From contig JAEBUN010000011.1 of the NCBI GenBank assembly GCA_023014365.1, positions 434,001 to 498,000 of the forward strand: a stretch of DNA of 64,000 nt, written 5' to 3'. The position numbers and the translations under genes were made by a program. The notes beneath the pieces are model-generated. The model searched no databases. It was given only the letters and a program-made list of their open reading frames with translations, and was not told the origin of the DNA. This DNA is from Lepiota brunneoincarnata (lineage: Eukaryota > Basidiomycota > Agaricomycetes > Agaricales > Agaricaceae). Below are positions 21,102 to 32,433 of the stretch, piece after piece (within the stretch, counting starts at the first letter, position 1; every line of letters starts with the position of its first letter).

Positions 21102-22990
21102 AGTCAATTTTGGCATCTGCTTTCACTAAGCAACTGTGGCCAGCCATACTCTACTCCAGCTATCTTTCAGGTCTCAAGACTCAGGTCTCCCCAGGTTGCA
21201 TGGGCACTTGCCGACCACTGGCGTGCTACTCATCAGTCCGCCATGCCAGAATGGAACCTGATAGCTGGCTATGTTGAGTCGGCCATCTCATTGTACCCAA
21301 GCCTATTATTCGTTTTGGAATTCATATGTCCTTCCAGGCGCCTCAACACGGTTCTGAAACCAAGAACGGCTTGCATTCAGCCATTTACTTTGCTACCTTG
21401 TTCCTAAGTTGTGTCTTGGGACTTAGCTGCATCCCTTTCCTTTCCCTTTGCCACCACCTTTTTCTTCCGTGCCTCTTTTCTTTGCGCCTTATTTTTCAAC
21501 TTTGCATCCAGTTGCGCCTGTACATCCTCTTCCGTCTCCAGCAATGCATTCTTTGCCTCTAACGCCGTGGCTTTTGCCTGTTTTTTCCTGTCCTGTGCAG
21601 TAAAGATGTCATCTCCTGCCGCATTGTACGCAGCTCCTTCATATGCATCCTTCACCGCTGCCATTTGCGTGTCTATGTATTGCCAGCAGTTTTCAGGTGC
21701 CATTCAAATATTACGTGGATATACTTACCAATGGCCTGGAACATGTCTGACAGGGTCGAGGGCTGCCATTGTTATATCTTTAGCACTAACATCCAGGAAG
21801 GGATAGAGAAGATTCAACGACCTTTTTATCCATGTTGCTGATTGGTATACTGCCAGTGAGTGAGCGTAGAAGTGGCAGATGGTACCGAAGAAAATATTTC
21901 GAAGAGAAAAAGGTAGGAGAGGTTGCTTTCTTTTTTATTCTTGTTTTTTTCGGGGGATGAAGTCTGATGGGTCGTCCCTAGATCATGACCACCCACGTTA
22001 CTTTTATTTTTTCTCATCATTCTCCCTGCTTCTCACCCAAGAGCATCAATAAGAGTTATAATATATTAATGGGGCCAATGTGTCCACCTCCGTTAGTGCT
22101 TTCGTATCAATCGATCATCAATCCGATCCAATCATGCTTGTCTTCATGAACTTGACCGATTAGCTCATCAGGTGTTGATCAGCCGCCCATATTGCCATGA
22201 ACCTGCCGTCCATCAGCAGGCCGCGAGTAGATAGATACAAACTGATCAGATTCGATAACTTTACAGTATTAAATAGAATAGATATTGTGTGTACGCTTTA
22301 TGTTCATCGGATATTCCCGCTTCATGAGCGGTTCGTGAGCGGTTCATGAAGCGTGCTGATGAACACACGTGTTACTCATCAGCGGCACAACGCTGCCCTG
22401 AAACCAGGGATAGGTCCTAAATTTCTCAAAATTGTGCTGTATTTTTTTTTTTCAGGGGTCTCAAATCCTGGGGTAGATCTGAGCATGTTGAAAATCTAAA
22501 GTTTGCATAGTGTATTCGCTAGTTGACATATTTGTGTTCCTTCTTCCCAAGCTCCGCCGCATCCTGAATTTAGGCTAACCCATGCCATATTGCATTGCCT
22601 CGATGCTCTTGTTGCAGCAACGAGGTATGTCAACAGGACGATCTAAACACTTTTTTTGTGTGTAAATATTGGGTTAGGCTATGGAGAATTGGTGGGATAT
22701 GCGTGTAGAGGAGACGGACGTAAATGCCTGGCAGTTGGGATCTGGCCATTTGACTACCAATCATAGCTGGGTCACCCGGTAGATTGAAACTCTCCAATTT
22801 CAAAAAATACGAAATTCAGTACCTTTACAAGCTATTCTTACACACGTAGCCGCACACATGGTGAACTCGCACGGTTCCTATATTCTAGGACCGAAATGAA
22901 TACCAGGCTCCAAATAAGTACTATAAACTGTTGGTGTAAAAACATCAACATACCTTCCACCACAACTTGGGCGCTCGCTAGCAAGTATCA
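21102..22990. repeat. Duplicated blocks R1, R4, R5 and R2, copy B
   Basis: Second copy of the blocks listed at 11,655-13,940, in the order R1 (21,165-21,335), R4 (21,370-21,770), R5 (21,780-22,690) and R2 (22,780-22,990). R3 is missing and R2 has moved behind R5 relative to copy A. Confidence 0.7.
21404..21765 (-). pseudogene. Repeat-family small gene R4, copy B
   Basis: The best-preserved of the three copies. Exon 2 (from about 21,672) reads TQMAAVKDAYEGAAYNAAGD and then a Lys/Glu/Ala-rich, probably helical tail (LLETEEDVQAQLDAKLKNKA) ending KSQDTT. A short exon (QPSTLSDMFQAI) lies upstream across a GTAAGT...ATAG intron of about 55 bp. No recognised domain and no clear start codon; likely part of a repeat. 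Confidence 0.45.
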
Positions 22991-24369
22991 GAAGTATGTA
23001 CAGCCGTGTTGGAAATTCTTGTAGCACGCGATGGATTGATCCGAAAAATAGCATAGATACACAAAAAAACCCTGGGGACAGTTCGTCGACAAACTCCCGG
23101 GTGGGGTTCTGGCGCTGACGACCACACGGCACTGGTGTTCTGTTGTCTCTCCCCCGTGATCGCCCTTCGCCGGTCAAACCCTCTGATTTGGAAGAGGTGA
23201 TTCAGTTCATTGAAGAGCCACCAACGAAGATGGGAACATTATACCTCCGCTTTGATGATCCTTGGGCTTTCTACGTGAGCAACCGCACTGTTTTGGAATG
23301 GCAAGGTCATTGCGCGACTGCTTTGAGGTGTGCCGGGTATGCTCGAAGCTCCTACTGACTACTGCAGGTGAGGGGGATTGGGTTTCGTCAACTGAGAATC
23401 TAGCAGAGCATGTGACGGAGATGTGAGACCTTTTGCACTTCTACCGAAGTTGGATATATCCAGGAATTGCGTATACAGGAATTCTTGTCTAGAGCAAGCG
23501 AGTCACAGGGAATCTGAAGCAATTACCGTAGTGCAAGCTCACAAGATAAATAAGGCAACAAAACTCACAAGCTCGCCTTGAATGAGTGATCCCCGTCGTC
23601 TCATTCATAAGAGAAAGGAGATAGGCGCATCGATACAGGAAAGTAATATGAACAGATGGTGGAAGTAAGAGGCAACGATAGATTAGATTACAGGAGCATT
23701 CGGCTACCTACATCCCTGGCATAGATTGTAAGCGCCATACAAGCAACGAGACAATTGTGCAGTGTGAGGGAGGAAACATGCCTACCCGCTCCTTCCTCAC
23801 CATTGTCCCATCAATCCCGACGTGACTCGACTCCCGAGGCATTGTCGCTCCTGGTGGCACAATGCCCCCCTCCTCCTTAGCGTAGTTTACTCCTTTGTTT
23901 CTGTAGACATATATTCACTTTCCATCGCGACTTATTTCGGTAGCTAATTGTCTCTGACTTGTAGTATAAATCTGAGTGCTCGAGCTGCGAGCACCTCGCT
24001 AGAGTAATCCCCCCCCCCCTTGCTCTCACCCCCTCTCTTGCTCTTCGGACCCACTGTCTTTACTCATTTCGTTCTATCCTCACCCTCTCTCTATGAGCAT
24101 CCTCAGAAACCAAGTTCTCGTTATCTTTCGTTATCTTCGCAGGGCCAGGGGCTGTTCTGTCGTCCTTGTGATAATCGTAATTCAGGAAGTCTTCCGCCAA
24201 GCCTAATGTTCAGGAGTACCGTCTGTATGGTATTCTGCCATTCTGTAATGCTTTCCTAAGGATAGGAGAGCGGAGACGCGATCCGGAGCTTGGTGTCTGT
24301 GTTTTATTTCGTTTTTCATTTTTTGTGTGTTTACCCTACTTTTTGAACCAAAGATTAATTGCCTTACAG
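22991..24369. other. Stretch without a recognisable gene
   Basis: Two open frames overlap head to head at 22,878-23,177 (minus) and 23,143-23,358 (plus, containing DLEEVIQFIEEPPTKMGTLY). Neither matches a family I know. A C-run (24,008-24,018) and pyrimidine-rich DNA follow. It may hold an unrecognised gene remnant. Confidence 0.35.
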
Positions 24370-24384
24370 ATGAGTGGCGAAGCA

Positions 24385-25560
24385 GCATCCAAAAATGCTC
24401 AGGATACTTTATCGAAGGGAAGGTAGGCCCTCTATCAACGAATAAAGGCCTGAGCGTGGTCAAACAAAACAACTACGGGGCTTCTCTACCGATAGCCGTC
24501 CAGGTGACGAGGCGGCAGTAGACTGAGTAGGTCGAGTGGGAAAGGAGCAGAAATTTTGAAGGATACGGATTAAAAGACTGAAGGGATCGAGGAGGATGCT
24601 GAGAGGATTGTCTCAGGCCGGTTCCGGAGGCGAATGCAGTCAGATTGTGAGACCTCTGCTCACGAATAGGCGGTCAGTTCCAGGCACCTGACCACGACTC
24701 TGCAACCAAGAACGGGTGAACGTTTGAATATTTATTTCAGCTTTAGCTTGCATTAAGACATTCACTTGCTACCTCGTTCCTCAGCTGCGTTTTAGCGCTT
24801 AGCTGGATCTGCCCCCCTTTCCTTTCCCTTCGCCATCACCTTTTTCGCCTTTGCCCTCTCTTTTGTTCTGCCTTTTGCGCTTTTACCGCCGCTATTGCAT
24901 TCTCTCTTTCTTCCCATGCGTTTGCCCCCGTGACAAATGGACAGCGTACCCACTCCGCTGCAGTATTTTCGTCCGTCCATGCCGTATACGGAGCAGCCCA
25001 TCCCCCTCCGGTATCGCTCTCGGCCCTATGCTCCTGTACTCGAACGAGCCTTCCCCCTCCGGTATCGCTTTTGGCCCTAGGCCCCTGTACTCCTTCAACG
25101 GCCCTTCCCTCCTTTTCACGAACACTCATTGCAGCCGGTTTTGGCCGCTTCTTGGTCCAAGCCCACTCAACTGCCTCCCTCCACATTGCACTTTGCGGGT
25201 CTATGTATTGCCATCAGTTCTCAGGTGCCATTAAAACAATACGCGGATATGCTCACAGATGGTCCAGCGCTTGTCTTCCGAGCTCGAGGACTGTCATTGT
25301 CATATATTTAGCACTAACATCCAGAAAGCGATAGAGAAAATTCAGTGACCGTTTTACTCATGTTGCTGATTGACGCGCCGCCAGTGAGTGAGCGTAGGAA
25401 CAGCGGATGGTACCGGAGAAATCTTTTCGAAGAAAAAAAGGGAGGGGTTGTTTTCTTTTGTTATTGTTAATTTTTCCGGGGTATGGAGTCTGATCGGTGT
25501 TCCCTGGATCACAACTACCTACTTATTCCCCCAGCTTCTCACCCAAGAGCATCGATAAGG
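24385..25560. repeat. Duplicated blocks R3 and R4, copy C
   Basis: R3 (24,385-24,735) and R4 with its 5' flank (24,735-25,560), third local copy. Shared landmarks are AATGCTCAGGATACTTTAT and TTTTTCCGGGGTATGGAGTC (compare TTTTTTTCGGGGGATGAAGTC in copies A and B). Confidence 0.7.
24836..25236 (-). pseudogene. Repeat-family small gene R4, copy C
   Basis: Related to copies A and B (MAPEN, then WQYIDPQ) but with a TGA between these segments. The downstream frame contains an internal tandem duplication of a Gly/Arg-rich unit (RAKSDTGGG, RAESDTGGG), visible as a DNA repeat at about 25,000-25,090. Probably non-functional. Confidence 0.45.
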
Positions 25561-25769
25561 GTTATGAGATATGCGTGGGGCCAATGCTCCCGCTTCTGTT
25601 CGCTCTCGTAACCCCACCTAAGTACGCGGTGATCACACTCCTTGAAACTTGCTTATATACTCGTCGTTTGTTCAACTCGCGTGAATAATGATGATGTAAC
25701 GGCCCGGGCATCCGTTTTATGCTGCCCTACCTGGCATTGAGGAGTTTGCTTCGCAGGGTCCTGGGGATA

Positions 25770-25903
25770 GCTAAGAGCGCCGCATGGTTATGCTAATGAA
25801 CAGCCAAAATATTAGGTCAAGAAGCTCTCTATTTGGCCTTTCGCCTGCAGGAGGGCCATAATTAGGGTAAGAGTGGGTCACGTGGTGCGCAACGTTCTTG
25901 CCA
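25770..25903. repeat. Dispersed local repeat R6, copy 3
   Basis: Matches 13,945-14,066 (AAGAGCGC, GCATGGTTATG..., GCTCTCTATTTGGCCTTTCG, GCAGGAGGGCCATAATTA). It ends in GTTCTTGCCA, where the foldback element inserted. Confidence 0.65.
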
Positions 25904-26179
25904 CACTGCTGGCGTACGACTATATTTGAGCATGAGATATCCTTTATTTATATGCTGAAATATCAGACAGGATATCATAGCTGTGGATATAATAAATATC
26001 CATTTGTTATCCTACCTTGGGGTATTTGTTAGAACCAAAATAAAAAATATCTAACAGATATCTCAAGGTAGGATAACAAATGGATATTTAATATATCTGC
26101 AGCTATGATATCCCATCTGATATTTTAGCATATAAACAAAGGTTATCTCATGCTCAAATATAGTCATACGCCAGCAGTG
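25904..26179. mobile_element. 276-bp foldback element with CACTA-type ends
   Basis: The element begins CACTGCTGGCGT and ends ACGCCAGCAGTG, with a 3-bp duplication CCA on each side (25,901-25,903 and 26,180-26,182). Nearly the whole element is an inverted repeat: arms of about 130 bp, roughly 90% alike, around a short A-rich loop at about 26,035-26,053. The CACTG ends and 3-bp duplication fit the CACTA (EnSpm/CMC) superfamily, so this is best read as a non-coding MITE. It is AT-rich and would fold into a long hairpin as RNA. Confidence 0.85.
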
Positions 26180-27077
26180 CCACTTCGACATCCTTCGGCA
26201 TGAGGGGTTTCTACATAACCCGGATTGCGTCGAAAACGTTCTCCGGACTGCCATACTGGTCGAGCGGCTCTAATCCGATCCTTGGACTTCAGTGCCCTAG
26301 TGCAGGCCTCAGCATAGACGACGGCCCCTAAGCCGCCTAAGTCCAACCGGGACTTTTTCAGTCGTCGCTATATTCCATGACAAACGTCTATCCCACGGTT
26401 TATTTTGGCGTGCATCGTTCTTTTCTTTATCATTGCAACTTACCTCTATTTTACACCTGGGAGCAGTTACTTCGTGCTGTGGTTATTTTCACATTTCAAT
26501 TGTCTCGGGAACAAGAGAGAAAGGGCGATCCTGAGGCGGGCGTGCATGAGTAAGAGCCCTGGCTCACGATAATGATTTTCGTCGGTATGAGTCACGGTAT
26601 AACACCCTCCCCGATTTGAATCTCATTGTTTGGCTTTTCTTTGTTGTGAATAATGTTCAGTTTGTGTCACTGTCAATCCCGCTGGGTGATATCTAGGGTT
26701 AGTGGAATCATGTCTTCAGAACTCCTTGTCTTGCTGTAGGATGATCCCTGTGAATTGTTTGTGCTCTGGCGCATTCCTCTGCGTGTTCAGTCCGTTCTTC
26801 TTTGCTAGTATTGCTCATGCTTATAAATCCCCGTCCTGATCTTGTCCTCGGCCCTTAATTTTCCTTCGTGTATTGTCCACCTTCCTATACGAGTTACGAC
26901 TTGATATTCGGGTTCACCTAGGCTGCCCAGCATTAACAAACCCCACAAGTATATATATGCAGACTTTCCAGGGTGCCAGAGCAGCAACTATAACAGATGG
27001 TACATATACATACGAGAGAAAGTCTCGCAGATGAAGTAGTGGTACCAGCTGGAGTACGTTCGCAGTAAAAGCCCAGC
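26180..27077. other. Stretch without a recognisable gene
   Basis: No supportable gene or repeat is seen in 26,180-26,940. About 26,940-27,077 matches 10,190-10,383 (AGATGGTACATA, CGCAGTAAAAGCCC) and is the 3' flank of the duplicated membrane-protein gene. Confidence 0.4.
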
Positions 27078-28274
27078 TTATGGGCTATAAGTTTGGTTCG
27101 ATTTTCGCTGAATCTTCCCGGTCATCATACTATTGAAAAGAAGGTTTCCGCCCCCATAAATGAAACCGCCCACAACTAGCAGAAGCGAGAATACGCCACC
27201 CCAGACTGGCGAAATCTTTATCTTTGCCTGCGACACGGCACCATCCCCCTCCACATCCAGGGTGGAAATTGCAATTGCCATTAGCACCAGCCCGACAAAT
27301 GATGCAAATCCCGCAAGAAAAATGGTGCTAAACCGAGCGCCACGTCTCCCAGGATACGCAACAATTGAAAATTGCGGGTTGAGTGGGCTTACCCATTGCG
27401 AAAAGACGCATATAGAGAAAGACAGAGCAAATGCGGTCCAGGATAGGCTCATAAGCCCAATGGAGCCCCTGGTACCAGAGAATATCGTTGAAAACGTAAC
27501 ACCTGCATAGGCATGATGAACGGATGGCCGGAGCTAAGGGGAGTGCCGTAACTCTTACCGCTCCCGAAGAAAGCAACTGGTAGATACAGCAATAAGACGT
27601 TCTTTTTGAGTCTCGATGAATTCCTGAAGGTACGTAAGGATGGAGATATTAGATCATAGTTCTTGCCGTCCTGGAATCCGTCGCAGTCGTCACCATACCT
27701 TTGCATGAGCTTCGAGTGTGGCGTGAGGAAAATGCTCGCCGCGTTGGGAGACATCGTAAGCGAGATCAGCGAGTAAGACCATTTTGACTCGTTCTTCCGT
27801 GCAATTTAGTCAACTGTTCCTCATTTGTAGTATTAGCAGCGTTCGTGGCACTGTGAACAGAATGCTCACCTCAGTTTCGGTGCGGCGTTGATTCTCAATG
27901 ATATCCAAAACTTCTTTAACAGCGTTGGAATCTTTTGGCTCTGGTTGTAGGAACGCCCTCCTCTCTCTTTTCAATTCCCGGAGCTTTTGACAAGCTTAAT
28001 CATCACGGAACCGATGTCAGTCGCTAGAACACGCACGATATTGTCTAGGAAACTTATGTCAGAATCGATATCTTCCAAGTCTTGAAGATGCCTTGGGCGA
28101 TCCTCTCTCGACGATGGGGAATGGTGAAAACCAGGTTTGGACCATCGCTTGTGGCGTCCGGATAGACTGCGGATGTTGGAAGGAGATGTTCCTAAGAGGA
28201 GGAACGGCGTGGTAGGAGCGAAGATCGCTTGAGACACCGCTGATGAGTTTCGCCTCATGTATACATGACGGCAT
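27078..28274 (-). CDS. Multi-exon membrane protein of unknown function, copy C
   Basis: Paralogue of 10,384-11,626 with the same exon order. N-terminal exon RRNSSAVSQAIFAPTTPFLL ... RWSKPGFHHSPSSREDRPR, then LEDIDSDISFLDNIVRVL; a charged helical exon (LRELKRERRAFLQPEPKDSN); RGEHFPHATLEAHAKV; then AFFGS and the membrane exon with about four hydrophobic segments (LMSLSWTAFALSFSICVFSQ, LAGFASFVGLVLMAIAI, GGVFSLLLVVGGFIYGGG). Unlike copy A it has no frameshift in the N-terminal exon, so it is the more likely functional copy. Family and function unknown; exact splice sites not all resolved. Confidence 0.55.
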
Positions 28275-28528
28275 CTGCGCGGTGTGATATGAAAATGTAC
28301 CTGCTAGTTCGTGGTGATTAGCGCTGACAAATGACCCAACGGACGCATGGATCCGTTAATTTACGCAGTAGAAAACAGAGCTAGTGAAGGCTGTCTGCGG
28401 GTGATGGAATCGGTCGGCTCTCAAAAGTTTCGGAGCTCATATTTTACATGTATCGAATTGGTTGTCAACTACACCAATAGGCTACACACAGCCAAAGTCA
28501 CCTGGCCTGAGTTATGTCTAGGATACAA

Positions 28529-30753
28529 CTACAAATGAGGAATAATAGCTGTCCACGGTACACTGTGAAAAGTCTCTGGTGGTAAATCGCGTAACGAAGT
28601 AAAAGCAATAGTAATCAAAGCAAGTCTCCCAAAGATATACATCGGCATCCCGATCGTAGCTGATCTCGCCGCTAGATATGTCAAGAATTGATAAATCTTA
28701 ACCCTCGGGAATATCCAACCCGGCGATATGGTCCCCGTATCCACTGGATTCGGGTTCAATCTAGGCTGTCGAAATGGGCTCTGGCGGTGGCAGAACACCC
28801 AGAGAGCGATAGCAGGTGGGATTCCACATATCGCAAGAGTCGAGATGCGCCACAACTTTGCGCTTCGATGGGTGAAGGGAAATGTGACGGACCACGCCTA
28901 ATCCAGTGAATTGCACCGAAGATAGAGGTCAGGAGGAAAATGGTATACCAGATCCTTCGACGCGAGATTCTGTCTACGGTGCAACTGGGGCCAGCAGTAG
29001 AAGGTTGGCACTTGTAGTGGATATCTGTCATTTAACCAAGATTCCCGAGAGCTTGCTGATGTGCCCATCATCGATGCGAGAGGGCTAAAAAGGAACACGA
29101 AGAAATGATAAGGACCGAAAGTGTAAAGGGTCATGAATATGATGTAGGGCGACCAGAAGGGAAGGACAATGCACATTTGCAATATCCAAGGCCGGTTGCG
29201 TAGAAAGAGGGGGACATAAAAATCAACAGACAAAGGATTGTGGAGGGAATTCGATAAGGACTCGTCGTCGTCCATTTTGTGGTAGCGAATATGGATTGTG
29301 TACCACCCGCCATCAACAGTGAGGACAATACAGCGTGGAAAGAAAGACCACTTCCAGGGGAGTTGGTATTGCCATCTGGTTGGTGGTGAGCCAGTAATCA
29401 CTGGGGTATCCGCTCGTCTGACACGGTGAGTGGCGTTTTCAGTCTCGACACGAGGCGCAAGAGTAGCCTCAGGTACCGGGAACCATGGCAGCTCGTTGAG
29501 CTCCCTCCATGAATCGACCTCAGAGTCCTCCTCCATATCCTCCGGCTGTCCATCTCCATCTCCAGCCTTCTCTAGTTCTTCTTGGAGGTCAGCCTGGGAA
29601 GTCACTGTAAGCGTTTGAGAGCCTGAGCTTGGTGTACCGGCGACAGTGTCGTTATCAGATGGGGAGTGAGAAAACCAGGGTATTTCGTTGAGGTGCTCCC
29701 AGTCATTATCTTGCTCGTCGGCGATGTCGCCAAATGAAACTACCGGAATGGAAAGGGGGGTTGAGATCGAAGTCCTCGAAGGGGAGCTGAGGTGCGTCTC
29801 ATGCTGAAGGGCCTGAGTCTCTGCTGGCCCTGGCGGAGGCCTCTCGGACACTCTGATGGGGAATTGAACGTTCAATGGCTTATTCCACCACAGGATATAG
29901 GTGACAATATTCAGGACTGCGAAAGCCAAGGTAATGGTCTCTAGTTCCGTCAAAGGCAACCCCCAATATATCCGAGAAGTGTATTGCATGGCAAACCATA
30001 ACGTCTGGAGCAGGGCAACACTTTTGGACAACATATCCCCTTTACTTCGGTCCATAAGCTCCTCCTCGGTGTAATAAGGTACAAGGTTCATATCGCGCTC
30101 GAGGTCGATGTCTTCAAGGAATAGCGTCCAATATGGTTGGGTCTCCCGGAAGATGATGTAGCCTCCCATCTGAGCAAAGAAACCGTGTGTAAGAGTCCAC
30201 CTCTTAAGGCGCGTTGCTGGGATCGTGAGAATGCTGTCTACATGTTGAACGGTGAGAGACTTACTCTCATTCTCTTGTGAAGGAAAAAGGGAGTCCCAAA
30301 ACAACCGGAAGCAGTTGCGTGTGTCCTCTAGCCTGTGGTCAGTAATTCTCAATGAGCGCGTTGCAAAAGCATACCTGGTATTCCCTTGTACTCGTTATAT
30401 ATTCTCACAAGCCTTCGCGCAGAGAACCACTGTCTCATTGCCCACATCGTAACACACTCCGGGGCGATCCAAGCATACGCCATTACCATCAGCCGACTTT
30501 TGAAACGGGCTTGCCAACTTGCTTTGGGCGAAGGAATATTTGGGTGGACGGACACCCACGTGCAGGCAAATATTGTGGCGAGACACGACCATATGATGTC
30601 CCAGATCGTTCTGTTGTCATCGAACACGTTCGAGGCTCTCGGTTGTAAGTGGCTGGACGAACCACCGACCGGCGATGAGGCCTCTTCGAGTCCAACTATC
30701 GGAGCACCGATCAGGGGGTGGGTGAAAGCAAGGAGCAGGCACAGGCTTAACAT
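28529..30753 (-). CDS. Large fungal membrane protein of unknown function
   Basis: The ATG at 30,753 opens a signal-peptide-like start (MLSLCLLLAFTHPLIGAPIV), then the family hallmark IIWSCLATIFACTWVSVHPN and a helical exon ending at about 30,360. The main exon (to about 29,050) has WTLTHGFFAQMGGYIIF, several membrane segments (LETITLAFAVLNIVTYILWW, FWSPYIIFMTLYTFGPYHFF) and an acidic low-complexity middle region with a twice-occurring motif (ELPWFP, EIPWFS). C-terminal exons carry WYTIFLLTSIFGAIHW and a last segment ending at 28,529. This protein type is widespread and expanded in agaricomycetes; I believe databases label it only as uncharacterised or loosely as transcription-factor-domain protein. 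The last splice is not resolved. Confidence 0.65.
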
Positions 30754-31243
30754 GGGCCTGTGCTCCTCTGAGTAGCGTGGTTAGCGGATATATAATGCGC
30801 ACTGCTGTGAGGAAGATCAGAAATCATGTCATTTATCCATGGTGCTCGCACAGGATTTTTGTGCCAACAGAACCAACAGAACACTGTTGCCTTTTGTGAT
30901 ACAATTGCTGTCCAAATATTTCCCTGAGCGCCCGGAATTCTGCTCCAGTATTTATAGCGATGCTGTGCTACGGCTAGCGCAATACACGTGGCGAATGGGG
31001 CGCGCTTGATGTGGAGGATATATGGGTCTCCGAGCCTGCTAAGAGGCACGGGTGATATATACAATGATGAACCACTGTGGGCTGGGTACTTGGTCATTTC
31101 CAACGGAACCAGAGGACCCCTGACTTTGTGAATATCAGGACTAGTGGGAAAGTCTTGCCCAGAACCAGCTCGGTCACATGATCCGAGCGTGACCCTGTGA
31201 CTGGCAGAGACCCGTTGCCAACTAGCAGCTCTACCATACGACC

Positions 31244-31615
31244 ATGTCCACCGCTAAATACCAACCCATACCATCCTCACCGTCGAGGAGCTCGTCCTCA
31301 ATACAACTCAAACCACGTAGGAGCTCCTCTCTAGAATCTCCAACATCCCCTGCTGCATCCTCGGTCACCCTCTTCGACGAGGATTCGTCCGAAAGAGGGT
31401 CAGTGCGACACTTACCAGCATACGACTCCGATCCACGATTCCATCAAGCCTAAGCCGTCACCCTACGCTCGCGCCGCGCTGCTCATATTCATTGTCGTGA
31501 CGTTCTATATCGCCTTCGTCATGCGCGCGGAAATTTTCTACAGTCTCATGGGTCAGCAGGAGGAGAGGATTCAATCAGAGAGTAAGAAGTGGGCTGAGTG
31601 GGCTGGAGCACAAGT
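31244..31615 (+). CDS. Small Ser-rich single-pass membrane protein, probable frameshift
   Basis: The ATG at 31,244 gives a Ser/Pro-rich cytosolic-type head (MSTAKYQPIPSSPSRSSSSI, LFDEDSSERGS, DPRFHQ) and meets TAA at about 31,451. The next frame (+1) continues with PSPYARAALLIFIVVTFYIA, a clear membrane segment, then EIFYSLMGQQEERIQSESKK and a GTATGT donor at 31,615. Acidic/Ser-rich head plus membrane anchor suggests one protein split by a one-base shift at about 31,446-31,456. Head-to-head with the gene at 30,753. Any later exon is unresolved. Confidence 0.5.
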
Positions 31616-32433
31616 ATGTTCTATATCTCTGTTATTGGTCCACAGATTTATTTAAGAGCCTTCTAGGACTCCTATTGAGATTCGACCCTCTTTTCAACTC
31701 GAGGATCCCCTAAACAGTACAATTACCAACGCTCCTTCGCAACGGATAACTTAAATACTCAGACTATCAATGCCGGACTCTGCTATATTATTTTTGGTTG
31801 CTATACACTGAACTTGTATGACCGGATATTTTCATTCTTGGAATGACAGGAGACCCTTATCTTCTTTTCAATCGATCCCCCGGTTTTCACGCCAGCGTAC
31901 TCCCAACTTACGAATTTCTTCTTACGCGCGATCCCTTACTTCCCTTCGTCGAGCAAGCCTCAAAACGGTCCTGGTCCTTGGTCGCCTCCAGCTATCAACG
32001 TTCTTCTACGTGTCGCTGCGATCATTCACGTTAAACATCAATGCTGACCAGGTTGGATAGGGGTAGCCCCCTTATTCCGGTTCCCTAGCAACCAAACGTT
32101 CTTCTGCCGAACGGTGCACAGGCGGGTCTTGTTGGATTTAATACCCCATCCACAAAAAAACTTGGCAGCAACCTGAGATCTCATAATGCGGACCTGGAGA
32201 TACGAAAACCGGTTACATACCCGAACGATTAGGAGGAAGGGGGGTGGGGAGGGATGAGAGAACAAAAGAGTGGTGTGTCCCAAGAGACATCATAAGCGAG
32301 ATCCCAAAAAGCAACTACGTCTTCTAACGCGAGCGGGAAAATGAAGCGCAAACCATGACAAAAGACAAAAAAGATATTTATTCCTTCGTCCAAGAAAAAG
32401 GAGTCCAAGAGGCGAATAAAAATATCACAACTC
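31616..32433. other. Stretch without a supportable gene
   Basis: May contain further exons of the small membrane protein (for example around 31,760-31,850), but I could not join them. The rest is 3' flank of the transporter gene. Confidence 0.35.

Noticed and set aside
23143..23358. Short plus-strand frame containing an Asp/Glu-rich segment
   Set aside because: Could be a gene remnant, but no family match or exon partners were found.
25000..25090. Short direct repeat that could suggest a CRISPR-like array
   Set aside because: Only two diverged units inside the R4 repeat gene in a eukaryotic genome.
26190..26350. tRNA-like GC-rich stretch (GGTCGAGCGG)
   Set aside because: No T-loop, acceptor stem or anticodon arm could be paired; I found no tRNA or rRNA gene in the window.
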